Shown here: one piece after another, positions 52,201 to 61,032 of the stretch
Numbering within the stretch: the first letter of the stretch is position 1
How the letters are laid out: the number at the start of each line of letters is the position of its first letter
NCBI RefSeq assembly: GCF_036588685.1
Contig: NC_086380.1
Location: forward strand, 48,720,544-48,784,543
Reading direction: 5' to 3'
DNA: 64,000 nucleotides
Source: Mytilus trossulus
Taxonomy: Eukaryota > Mollusca > Bivalvia > Mytilida > Mytilidae
Notes under the pieces: model-generated
Told to the model about the DNA's origin: nothing
Seen by the model: the letters and a program-made list of their open reading frames with translations, nothing else
Database searches by the model: none
Made by a program: the position numbers and the translations under genes

Positions 52201-55200
52201 CTACTTGTATCCATACATTCTAACTATTACATCACAATCATGATAATGCCCGACTATTACAGAACTTTGCAAACCATTTAGTTTTTGACGGACTCTTTTA
52301 AGTCAGAACATGATTTGACCTGTTCAAGTCAGTTTGAAGAACAAAATTTCAAATCAAAGCGAAGTGATCTTCCTCTTAGTCTTACCCCCCTTCTGAATCT
52401 GCCACTGTTGAGTTTATTTATTAATAAGTTTTTTAAGAAACAATTAAATCAAATGGTCATTTATCTTAGAGGATCTTGCATGTAGTTTACGTGTCTTTTA
52501 TCTGACTCTTCCATACATAACATTAATATCATACATGTATGGCAATGCCTGACTTAAAAAAATCAAAATTTCCATAAACTTAGCTTTTGACTGATTTTTT
52601 TAAGTAAGAACATGATTTGACCTGTTTAAGTCAATTTGTCTGAACATGCCCATTTGACCTGTTAAAGTCAATTTGCCTGAACATGATTTGACCTGTTAAA
52701 GTCAGATTGCAGAACAAATTTTCAAATCAATGATAGGTGTACAATATTAATGAGTTCCTTTAAGCCCTGCTTCTGAATCTGCGAATTTATTATTTGATAA
52801 ATGTTTAGAAACAATTTAGTCAAATGGTTATTTATTTTAGGGGATCTTAAGATACATTTCCTATATTCTGACGTTCCCATACTTTCATTTCATATCATAT
52901 GTCAGTGCCCCACTCTAAAAATTGCAATACAATTAGTTTTGGACTGACTGTTAAAAGTCAAAACATGATTTGACTTGTTTAAAAGAAAATGCATTTAAAT
53001 ATTGAATATACCAAATATTTTTTTTATAGTCCTCATTGTGACTTGAGGGGACCTTATTTCCTCTGTGCTATATCTGGCTTTCCAATACATTTTTAAATCA
53101 ATATGACAGAACTAGACTTGGTTGAAATAAGTTTAGTTTTGACTGACTTTTTTAAGTCAGAACATAGTGTGACTTGTTTGAGTCAGTTAGCACAGCAGTA
53201 TTTACCTCAATGAAATATTAAAATAATAAATGTTTTGCTCTTGATAAATTTAGCTAAAGGTGGATGAGAATAGATCCTTTATTTTTTCCTTGGAAGATTG
53301 AAGGTATTGTCATGGTACTAGTAAATGTATCCAATATTGTATTTTGTAAATCTTTTGATATTGACAGAAAATTGTATGATCCATTTTTTCTCCCCTGGTT
53401 TTTGTTTGTATTTTGAAATGATTAAATTTAATGAGATAAATATTTTATGTTAAGATTCTGGAAAGAAGAAGGTTTGATGAGCCCCACTTTTTAAACTCTT
53501 TGATTGGAAACAAGTAATCACTATATTTTTATGGAGATTGATAACAAAGTGGTAGTAATGACTGCTTCAAGTCAGAACAAAAAATGACCTCTCTAAGTCA
53601 AAATGCATCAAAAAGGGACATAAATCTAATTAGAATATGACGATATTAAGTCACAATATTTTGTGCAAAAGCTGACCTGTGGAAGTCATTTTATGATAAA
53701 TTAAAGTCTGACATAAACTGACCTGTACAAGTCATATTCTGTTGAGTGCAAGAAGGGATACAACACTTACATCAAATTATATCTGACCTATGGAAGTCAT
53801 TTTATTCTGACTTGTTTATGTCAGAGCTCTGACTGGACAGAAAGAAGAGCTACAAAAAGTGAGCAAAAAAACCGACAAAATAAAACATAAAACTGAAATC
53901 TAAAAATGTATGTGACTTTCAAGAGTTCAATATTGTCTGTTTCCTAGGTCTAAAATTGGGTCTATTCAAGCAAATAAATAATTTCAAAATCACATTAGTT
54001 ATCAAAACATGACAAAGTTTATAAATATGAAAGATGATAAAACAACACATATATGTGATAGGTACAATTTTTGATTGCAAATAAGACAACCTTCCACCAA
54101 ATGTGATTAAGAAGATGTGGTATGAATGCCAATGAGACAACTCTCCATCAAAGTCACAATTAAATGTTGGTCCAAACTCTGAAGAATATATATGTTCCTT
54201 GTCCAAAACAGGGGTAGCTTTTGGTGATCCGTAGGTCAGGATGACCATGTTAATCCAAATATTTCATGTAATGATAACGTCTTGAAAGGCTTTTTTAGTT
54301 TTTTCTGTAACAATGCCTTTGACAGGGGACATGTAACTGTGAAATTGCATAATGGTGGATTACAGGAAATGTTTGGGAAATATTTTAATGATACTGTTTT
54401 CACGGTTGTCAACTTCAATAATTCATTGAAAATTGTAACCATGACTTTTAAAACTTTTGAGGGAGATTTTTCTGAGGGTATGAGGTCAAATCCTTAAATC
54501 CCAGACTTAAACAGTTAAATTTGACATTTCCAAGCTTAAATTTCTACCATCTTGACCCGCACCTCAAAATTTTAAAATCCTGAATCCATGTTTTAATCCG
54601 TTTATCCCTAAAGCCCAAATTCCAGATTACCAATAAAAGGCATACCCCTCACCAGTCCTCTCCCCCCTCCTCGAGCAGTCCTGTTCTCAACAAAATTGAA
54701 TTCTGGGTATATATTTCCCATAAAAGGTGATTCACAAGAACTATATTTCTAATTCTAACATGACCTCCTTCAAACGCTTTGAGTACACACCCGTGGTAAA
54801 ATATGAATATATTGTTTGGGCTATTCCGATCGTACTCCCAAGTCATATGCTTTTTTATGAATGATATACCCGACGTCATAAAACGATGACATCTGAATGT
54901 AAGCATTTTACGGGAAAATACACGTTTTTGAACCCAAAAATCATCACAACAAGGAAACGTAATCAAACTTTCCTAAAACGTGTTATATAAGCAATTTTGT
55001 ATACAAATAAGACGTACAAGTACAATGATCATTTAGATTCATATAAATCTATATCAATATGTTATAGTAAATAGTTTTAGCATATTGCTTATTCGTTTTT
55101 TGTCCGTTCTTTAACGTCAACTTAATAGTGCGTTTATTTATGGGAACGGCAAATATTGCCTTCACCTACAGCGCTTCGATCCAGAACAGTTGCCGTATTT

Positions 55201-57692
55201 GTCCTATTAGAATCGAAATAATTCATGTGGGCTTGAATATATCGTGATTTTACCATGGGTTGTCCCTTTATGCCGATATTTTACCCCTCGCTATTGCTCA
55301 GGGTAATATATTAGTCATAAAGGGCCAACCTGTGGTAAAATCAAGATATATTCCATCAGGGGCGGATCCAGGACTTCGATGTCTGGGGGGGCACCATGAA
55401 CAAATTTTTTTGTTGTTAAATATACATATGCGGATTTGAGTGGGTGCTAGGTTTGTTTTTGTGTTTTGTTTTTTTGTTGTTGTTTTTTTTTGGGGGGGTG
55501 GGGTCAAATCATTATTTCTGTATTTCAATATGTTTTAATTTTTTTGCTTTTGCACTTTATTGCCAATTGATCTTTATTATATTCGACCTAAACATGCATC
55601 AAATATTTGCCACTGGACGTTTAACAACCATGCAACAATTAAACAATATTTTCTCTATATTTCTTCAACTCTATATTCTGTTATCTATATTTTTTGGCCC
55701 TGACTTATACTTTTTTGCACATTATTGTAATATCTGCAAACCACCTTTATATCTTCATGAATGGTGACCTTTTGCATAGCCTCGTCCATGTACAAGGTAA
55801 ATAATTGAATAAGACCAATAAAAAACAAATATAACTGCATGCTTCGGCTTTTAGAGAAATGTTTAAGTCCAAGATTCTGTTACAAACTAAATTTTAACGA
55901 AAATCAAATAGCATTTTATTAATGATTATTTAATAGGAAATGTCAATTTATTTTTCCTGGACGAGGAAAAGCATTAGGGTAAGGGGGAGTAAAAAAATTT
56001 GTTGATTTCCCTTCCATAAGTGGGGAATGAAATATGATATTATTTTTTAAAAAACATATCTTCTAAGTTATCAAAAAATAAATAGTTTAATTTGTTGCTA
56101 AATAAATTCAAAAAAAGAAAGCTTTGGAAAAAACGTACATTTACAGGAAATGTTTGTACCTATTCTTCAAAAACACAGATCAGACGTTTCACCTGGTAAT
56201 CCATCTTAATCGGTACTGTATTATAAACCAATACAATTTTGTACTATTCCAATCATAATGTAAATGTATTTTGATCTATTTTACATAAAATCTTTTGCAT
56301 AGAGACATATTACACACAGGTGTCAATATTTACACACCCACCGATAAGTTGTCATAAATCACGCATGGGGACGCTGGTATTAATTAACAGCCAGTTTAAG
56401 AAGCCTAATCAAGCTGTGACAATTTCCGCACTAGATAAGAAGTTTCAGTATCGATAAAATTATGTTAGAAAAAAAATTTGTTGACCTGAACTGGGGGGGC
56501 ACTGTATCTTATACTTGTTTTCATTTCTGGCAGGAATTGAAAAATTGTTCTTTGTACTATTTCAGTCTACCAATTTTTTAGAATGATTATGATGAACAAT
56601 ATGTTATTGAAATCTAAAATATGTATGAATTTGAAATTAGTGAATTTTTCTCTTTTTGTTTACTTCAATCAAGAACAGAATGATTCTTTAAGCCGTCTTT
56701 TTGGTCTGCAGCACTAGTTAGAAACCCCAGTTTCTATGTGCTTAGAAAGACTGATTATTGATCCATGTGCTATTTTGCACTGGCACTGTGACTCTGAACC
56801 TGCAGATATGTTGTAAACTTAACTAGCATTTTGATTGGTTAAGGACAGAGGTTGCATATACTACAGTATGAATTTTAGCTGTACTGGTATATTTACATAC
56901 TACAAAGTTAAATGCAGAAGATGCTTATGAATCTATCTATTTTTTTTAAGAAGATATCAAACGAGGCAAACAAACAAAAGCAGTACAGACAAAAATGATA
57001 ACATAACTATAAATAACATAAAATATTATACCTACCTGACTACCCATGACAAAAAATGTACCATACCAAGTTATTTGTTGGCAAAGTAAAAAAATAAAAT
57101 TTACCTACCTACCTACCTTGTTTCAAAATATAGGGTTGGAAAAGGGCAAACAAACAATATTTTAATGTAGGCCTTACTGGTTGTTCAAATGCTCCTATTG
57201 CTAAATTATGTAAAAATTACTTCAAAATCCTGAACACTATACAATATGACGTGATAAACCTTTTCACTTAAAAAAATCAAGCATTCTTTATTACTTCTTC
57301 TTCACAGAAAATGCTATCTTTTCTTCAAAAGTTTAATTAGCATTACTGCAAAATTTTGTATTGATATCTTATATCTATCATATGAAAAAATTTCTAGGTC
57401 AATAATTACCATGACAGTAGTTGCAAGATGAAAAGGAATTCTAAAATGCCAAAAGTAAACAATGGCCAATACAATAAGTCAGCTGTGGTGACTCCAAAAA
57501 CAAACTGAAAGGAATTAGTCTGTTTAAAAGAACATTTTGAATTTTGTTTGCTTGATGAATTATATGAATAATTGTGTATATATATATAAGCTTGAACTGT
57601 ATTTGAAATATTAAAAATAAAACTTTCTTTTCTATTTACAGACCCAGTTAAAAAGGTTACCCTGTCATCATCAGACTTAGACAAATCTGTTG
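31139..57692 (+). CDS. GLOD4: GLOD4 (glyoxalase domain-containing protein 4), first five exons, 3' part outside window
   Basis: Member of the vicinal-oxygen-chelate (glyoxalase/dioxygenase) fold family. GLOD4 is conserved in animals and found with mitochondria, but its substrate is not firmly established. Exons 31139-31228, 34204-34253, 36316-36436, 37349-37487 and 57642-57692 join in phase to about 150 residues, half the usual ~300. Matches to vertebrate GLOD4 are strong: [63 protein letters not shown], and [17 protein letters not shown] at the start of the second VOC domain. Intron 4 is 20,154 bp because of the giant element at 37689-53835. No exon for the conserved NYWCNLLGMKI segment was found before 64000. 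Confidence 0.92.
31933..32873. mobile_element. Fold-back MITE in GLOD4 intron 1
   Basis: Inverted arms of about 200 bp (about 31933-32140 and 32680-32873) pair through GTCCAGTCAA, AATTGCAACAGAA, CATAAAATCTAACTTGAGGA and AACTCTTGCAAAAA. Flanked by TA (31931-31932 and 32874-32875). 941 bp, no coding sequence. Confidence 0.72.
33568..33735. mobile_element. Palindromic repeat in GLOD4 intron 1
   Basis: Arms of about 75 bp pair through TTAAACAGATATATCATGTT and GGGGTATTTGCGAAAAATAC against GTATTTTTTGCAAATACCCC. A diverged GGCAAATACC motif recurs to about 33860, so the element may extend to about 33960. Sequences resembling the CTGTGGATTCATT MITE near 33465 and 34035 suggest it sits inside another element. 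Confidence 0.6.
34204..34253 (+). CDS. GLOD4: GLOD4 exon 2 (50 bp)
   Basis: Acceptor TCTTTCAG. Encodes [16 protein letters not shown], donor GTATAT, phase 2. Too short to be seen as an open frame alone. Confidence 0.92.
34254..36315. other. GLOD4 intron 2, nothing recognised
   Basis: AT-rich, with an (ATA)n/(AAT)n stretch near 34390-34430. Frames at 34930-35139, 35337-35639 and 35821-36138 have low-complexity composition and no domain. Confidence 0.4.
36316..36436 (+). CDS. GLOD4: GLOD4 exon 3
   Basis: Acceptor ATTTCAG. Encodes [20 protein letters not shown] and [18 protein letters not shown]. The donor is inferred as GTTCGT from reading-frame continuity with exon 4; it is a poor match to consensus. 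Confidence 0.86.
37349..37487 (+). CDS. GLOD4: GLOD4 exon 4
   Basis: Acceptor CTATTTCAG. Encodes [20 protein letters not shown] and [16 protein letters not shown], donor GTATGT, phase 1. Confidence 0.9.
37689..37731 (+). repeat. Left terminal inverted repeat of the giant element
   Basis: Starts CAGTCAGAGCTCTGAC. Contains a second imperfect palindrome TCTGACTTGTTTATGTCAGA (as complement). Similarity to the right end fades after base 43, though another GTCAGA follows in register. Confidence 0.85.
38619..39390. repeat. Diverged tandem repeat of about 125 bp inside the giant element
   Basis: About six units starting near 38620, 38730, 38865, 38995, 39130 and 39253. Each has AAGTCYCTWGGGGTC-like, CACCCC-rich, GGTCGAGATCCCCACCC-like and ACCATATATATTC segments. 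Homopolymer G or C runs mark several units. The reading frames at 38865-39149 come from these runs. Confidence 0.65.
40546..50690. repeat. Higher-order satellite array, nine ~1.13-kb units
   Basis: CCTCATTATTGTGACTTTGG recurs at 40546, 41669, 42796, 43921, 45048, 46173, 47299, 48433, 49559 and 50691, a period of 1123-1134 bp. Each unit has three related sub-blocks, each with GACTCTTTGAAGTCAGAACA, a TTGACC-(N)8-GTCAG partner and TCTGAATCTGCTACTGTTG. Units are nearly identical; single-base variants (for example CCCTCCATAT against CCCTACATAT) mark some. Degenerate satellite precedes (about 40205-40545) and follows. It has no protein-coding frame. Confidence 0.93.
50691..53792. repeat. Degenerate right flank of the satellite
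   Basis: Satellite units become shortened and divergent after about 50850, but keep the TGACYTGTTNAAGTCA-like palindromes in pairs (near 52040, 52290, 52615, 52690, 53135, 53555, 53670 and 53785). About 53240-53520 lacks them. Confidence 0.75.
51614..51727. mobile_element. Hairpin MITE inserted in a satellite unit
   Basis: A 114-bp near-perfect palindrome: CAATCTTATTAAAATAAGTT at the left and its exact complement at the right, meeting at ATGTCGCACACGGCGACAT. It interrupts the unit's ATTCAT-(T)n-AAGAAWCAATTCAG segment. ATTTTTTT lies on both sides and may be a target duplication. Confidence 0.75.
53793..53835 (-). repeat. Right terminal inverted repeat of the giant element
   Basis: Exact complement of the first 35 bases of the left end (53801-53835), plus seven of the next eight. 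Followed directly by GACAG. Confidence 0.85.
54112..54165. repeat. Retroposon core fragment
   Basis: AGATGTGGTATGAATGCCAA followed by TGAGACAACTCTCCATC, shared in reverse orientation with the end of the 60725-61032 repeat. Confidence 0.5.
55235..55353. mobile_element. Hairpin repeat
   Basis: Diverged arms of about 48 bp (GAATATATCGTGATTTTACC ... CCCTTTATG and complement) around a loop with CCCCTCGCTATTGCTCAGGG. Confidence 0.5.
57642..57692 (+). CDS. GLOD4: GLOD4 exon 5 (51 bp)
   Basis: Acceptor CTATTTACAG. It completes the split Asp codon and encodes [17 protein letters not shown]. Donor GTAAGT, phase 1. Lies 20 kb from exon 4. Confidence 0.9.
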
Positions 57693-57726
57693 GTAAGTCT
57701 ATTACTTGTTTAAGTATACAAAAAAA

Positions 57727-58487
57727 CTAGAGGCTCTAAAGAGCCTGTGTCGCTCACCTTGGTCTATGTGAATATCAAACAAAGGACACAGATGGATTCA
57801 TCACAAAATTGCGTTTTGATGATTGTAATGTGTTTGTACATCTTATTTTACTGAACATTCTTGCTGCTTACAATTATCTCTATGATATCTATAATGAACT
57901 TGGCCCAGTAATTTCATTGGAAAATTGTTAAAAATTAACTGTAAAGGGCAATAACTCCTAAAGGGGTCAACTGACCATTTTGGTCATGCTGACTTATTTG
58001 TAAATCTTACTTTGCTGAACATTATTGCTGTTTATAGTTTATCTCTATCTATAATATATCTCTATCTATAAAATAAATAATATTCAAGATGATAACCAAA
58101 AACAGTAAAATTTCCTTAAAATTACCAATTCATCTGAAAATTTCAGGGCAGATAGATCTTGACCTGATAAACAATTTTACCCAATGTCAGATTTGCATTA
58201 AATGCTTTGGTTTTTGAGTTATAAGCCAAAAACTGCATTTTACCCCTATGTTCTAGTTTTAGCCATGGCAGCCATCTTGGTTGGTTGGCCAGATCACCGG
58301 ACACATTTTTTAAACTAGATACCCCAATGATGATTGTGGCAAAGTTTGGTTTAATTTGGCCCAGTAATTTCAGAGGAGAAGATTTTTGTAAAAGTTAACG
58401 ACGCCGGACGCCGACGCTGGACACCTACGCTGGATGCCAAGTGATGGGAAAAGCTCACTTGGCCCTTTGGGCCAGATGAGCTAAAAA
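57727..58487 (+). mobile_element. Dispersed repeat starting CTAGAGGCTC, left of TRIM-like gene
   Basis: Begins CTAGAGGCTCTAAAGAGCCT then GTGTCGCTCACC. It has two related internal segments (TTACTTTGCTGAACATTATT and its variant). It ends CACTTGGCCCTTTGGGCC and AGATGAGCTAAAA. Remembered as a common mussel repeat. An inverted relative ends at 62496. Confidence 0.6.
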
Positions 58488-58911
58488 TCAGCCTTGCCTT
58501 ATTAAAATAAAAAAATATTTTTACAAGTTAGACCTTTCTACAGATACAAAAATATAAACACACACATATTCCTACGCATTTTCAGTGAAGAAGAACTTTT
58601 AAGGAATGGATCAGATGCATAGATTTACATGAATAAAAAAGAAATTTACAATAATTCAATTTTTCTGTAAGACATTGCTGAGGATGGTGACCTCAGTTTT
58701 TTTTATTTTCTAAAAGCAGATAAAATAAGTTTATTAATTCATAAAGTATTAAATATTCCATTGTTTAGTTTTCTTTTTACTTGCACAAAAGTAGTTATAA
58801 CAAAAGCTCACAAAAGTTCAGTTAACCACTTGATATAATGAAAAGAGCAAGATATATACTTCACTTTTTGAAAGTATGAAGAAGCTTACTTTAAAGACAG
58901 TTATTACTTTG

Positions 58912-60625
58912 TTAGTACTCATAAAAGTTCACTTCATACAGTTTAGCTTTCTCTTTTTTATCATCTTGTGTATTATTAGTACTACCAGTACAACCTATAT
59001 ACAACTGTCCCTCTAAATTGAATGCTAGAGATGCAGGATATGATATTCCTATATCTTTTGTCGTGTAGTATGAAATGAATTGTCCATTACTATCTAGAAT
59101 ATGCAGTAAGTGATTCGATTGATCTGCAACTACTATGTTATCTTTTGGTGTTTTTGCTATTCCAAAAAAGTAGCATGAATGCCTTGTTTCCAAATCTTTT
59201 TTTCCGTCATAAATATTTATAACTTTTCCATCAGTTCCTAGGACTACAACTTTGTATGCTCCTGCTTGAGTATCAACATCAACACTAAAAATATTACCAA
59301 AATAAGAACTACTTAAAGTACATGGCATTTTGAAGAGAGGTTTGCTGTTACTGTCATGTTCATAGATGGCTAGCTGTTGTCCCTTTAGATTCATAAGAAT
59401 GACAACATTTCTGACTTTAATTGTTCCACATACTATCACTTTCTCTTTAGTGATATGAATAGAACCTGCCACAAAAGGAGCAGCATTATATACAGAGTCA
59501 AATACTTTGTCAGTTCCATAGTTAATCTGTTTTATTCTTGTACCCCCAGTGCAAAGAAGGAGATCGTTGAACTCATTAACTGCTATCCCAAAAGCCCCAA
59601 TATTAAAACTGTTCAATACTTCTGTACGGATGTCTTCAAGTTTAACTTTCTGCAACAAGTAGGATTCATAATCGCTTAACCATAATGAATTATTGGTATC
59701 TACTGCAATTAAACAAATCTGATTTAATTCTGTTTGAAATTCCTTTGGTGTTTCAAACATGATTTTATATTGTAGACGTTTCACCATTTTCTTCAATGAA
59801 CCAAAACTAGATTCAAAACTTGATGGCATGATATTCCCTGAATAAAATTTGGTAACTATGTTTTTAAGGGGTTCTATTGATGTTATATCCTTTTTAGCTA
59901 ATGTAAAGTTTTCAATGTTTTTTTAAGAATGTTGCTGCCTCTGTAGTGTTTGAAATATCTTCAAGCTCTGTAGATTGCTTGTTTAGTTCTGATTTCAACT
60001 TTTGGAGGTTCCCTTTACCATCATTATATGCTTTTATTGTACTTTGATAATCTTGATCTAGATCATAAAGAAGCTTGTCAGCATATAAACCCACATCTTC
60101 AATAAAAGCTTTCTTTTGGGATAGAATTTCATTTTTGGCTTTAAAATAACTTTCAGATTTAGATTGTTTTATTTTATCCAATAAAAGTTCATCCTCTTTT
60201 AGCCTTCTTTCATTGATTTTTACTTCTGTTTGCTGCTTTCTAACATTTTTCATTTTCGTTCCATAAAACTCCTTTATTTCTCCCATTTTATGTTCATTAT
60301 GTGTTGTTGAAACACAAGTGGCACAAACTAAGTAGTTACAAGCTTTACAGAATAAACAACAATCTTGACCTCTGTGTTTTTGGCATGGAATGTTGGAGAA
60401 GTTGATATTTATCTCCCCTTCTTCAGCAGACAGACCAATCTCTTTTATGTCACAGATCCTATGTTTTCCAGCATTTTTGAACTTTGGATGTATTTTGTCT
60501 CTACATGGCTGACACATAAGGAGATTACAGTCTTCACATTTCCACTGGATCTTAGGGTTACTCTCACAGAGTTCACAATTTATTGGGAACTGACCCTCAG
60601 ATATAGACTTTGAAAATGCCATCAT
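58912..60625 (-). CDS. TRIM-like protein (two B-boxes, coiled coil, beta-propeller), one frameshift
   Basis: Resembles the large RING-less TRIM-like families expanded in bivalves; function unknown, possibly innate immunity or ubiquitin-linked scaffolding. The first frame runs from ATG 60625 to a TGA ending at 59912. B-box 1 ligands are C17, C20, C30, C33, C38, C41, H46 and H55. B-box 2 has C81, H84, C93, C96, C101, C104, H109 and H112. A Lys/Glu-rich coiled coil covers about 120-235. The frame breaks at the A7 run (T7 at 59918-59924 on plus). One A fewer would restore continuity into the frame ending at 58914-58912, about 570 residues in all. The second part is propeller-like (LYIGCTGS, NIVVADQSNHLLHILDSNGQ; NHL-type repeats). 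CAG/GTGAGTG just upstream (60657) may be an acceptor for a 5' exon. A TTTATT at 58730-58735 is a candidate polyadenylation signal. Confidence 0.75.
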
Positions 60626-60724
60626 CTGTAATATTTGGCTTCTTTTTTCACTCACCTGAAAAAAAGAGTTGTAATTAAATGACTTTTACTGGTATACAAT
60701 ACTCATTTATATAAGACATTTAGA

Positions 60725-61032
60725 ATAACCATACATGTTTAACCCCTTCACATTATGTATGTATGTGCCTGTCCCAAGTCTGGAGCCTGTAGTTCAGTGG
60801 TTGTTTTTTGTGTATGTGTTACATATTTGTTTTTCAATTATTTTTATTATATAAATAAGGCCGTTAGTTTTCTCGTTTGTATGTTTTACATTGTCATTCG
60901 AGGCCTTTTATAGCTGACTATGCGATAAGGGCTTTGCTCATTGTTGAAGGCTGTACAGTGATCTATAATCTCTGTGTCATTTTGGTGTCATGTGGACAGT
61001 TGTCTCATTGACAATCATACCATATCTTCTTT
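60725..61032 (+). repeat. Dispersed retroposon (LINE/SINE 3' end-like)
   Basis: Contains GTGCCTGTCCCAAGTCTGGA, AAGGCCGTTAGTTTTCTCG, GACTATGCGATAAGGGCTTT, and ends TTGTCTCATTGACAATCATA / CCATATCTTC. Recognised from memory as highly repeated in mussels. Fragments of the end occur elsewhere in the window. Confidence 0.6.

Larger units (their letters stand above)
37689..53835. mobile_element. Giant TIR-bounded element carrying a satellite array (GLOD4 intron 4)
   Basis: A 16,147-bp unit. Its ends are inverted repeats of 43 bp: the first 35 bp are identical, then one mismatch and seven further matches. The tip is CAGTCAGAGCTCTGAC, which contains the 14-bp palindrome GTCAGAGCTCTGAC. GACAG flanks both ends (37684-37688 and 53836-53840) as a 5-bp target duplication. 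The contents are a CpG-bearing left segment (about 37780-38180), a GC-richer ~125-bp tandem repeat (38619-39390), degenerate and then homogeneous satellite (about 40205-50880), and degenerate satellite to the right end. No transposase or other protein is recognisable on either strand. Transib-type elements also make 5-bp duplications, but the tip is not the Transib/RAG CACWATG type, so the superfamily is open. Confidence 0.8.
53836..57641. other. Rest of GLOD4 intron 4
   Basis: No exon seen before 57642. It holds a retroposon fragment (54112-54165), a hairpin (55235-55353) and a sequence starting with the GGGGCGGATCCAGG tip at about 55360. The latter is followed by T- and G-runs that create the frames at 55298-55767. 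Confidence 0.4.

Noticed and set aside
40205..53800. CRISPR-like regular repeats
   Set aside because: The sequence is a eukaryotic higher-order satellite with units of about 1.13 kb and no short repeat/unique spacer pattern.
37689..53835. Polinton/Maverick identity
   Set aside because: The size fits, but there is a 5-bp rather than 6-bp duplication, short TIRs and no polymerase, integrase or capsid frames.
55298..55767. Frames of 76 and 107 residues on opposite strands
   Set aside because: They are generated by T- and G-runs in a repeat; low complexity.
58912..59829. Separate 305-residue propeller gene
   Set aside because: The frame upstream of its first ATG continues the TRIM-like protein after one frameshift, so it is the C-terminal half of that gene.
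60626..60655. GTG start upstream of the TRIM-like ATG
   Set aside because: GTG is not a normal animal start. The triplet directly follows a CAG that may be a splice acceptor, so ATG at 60625 is preferred.
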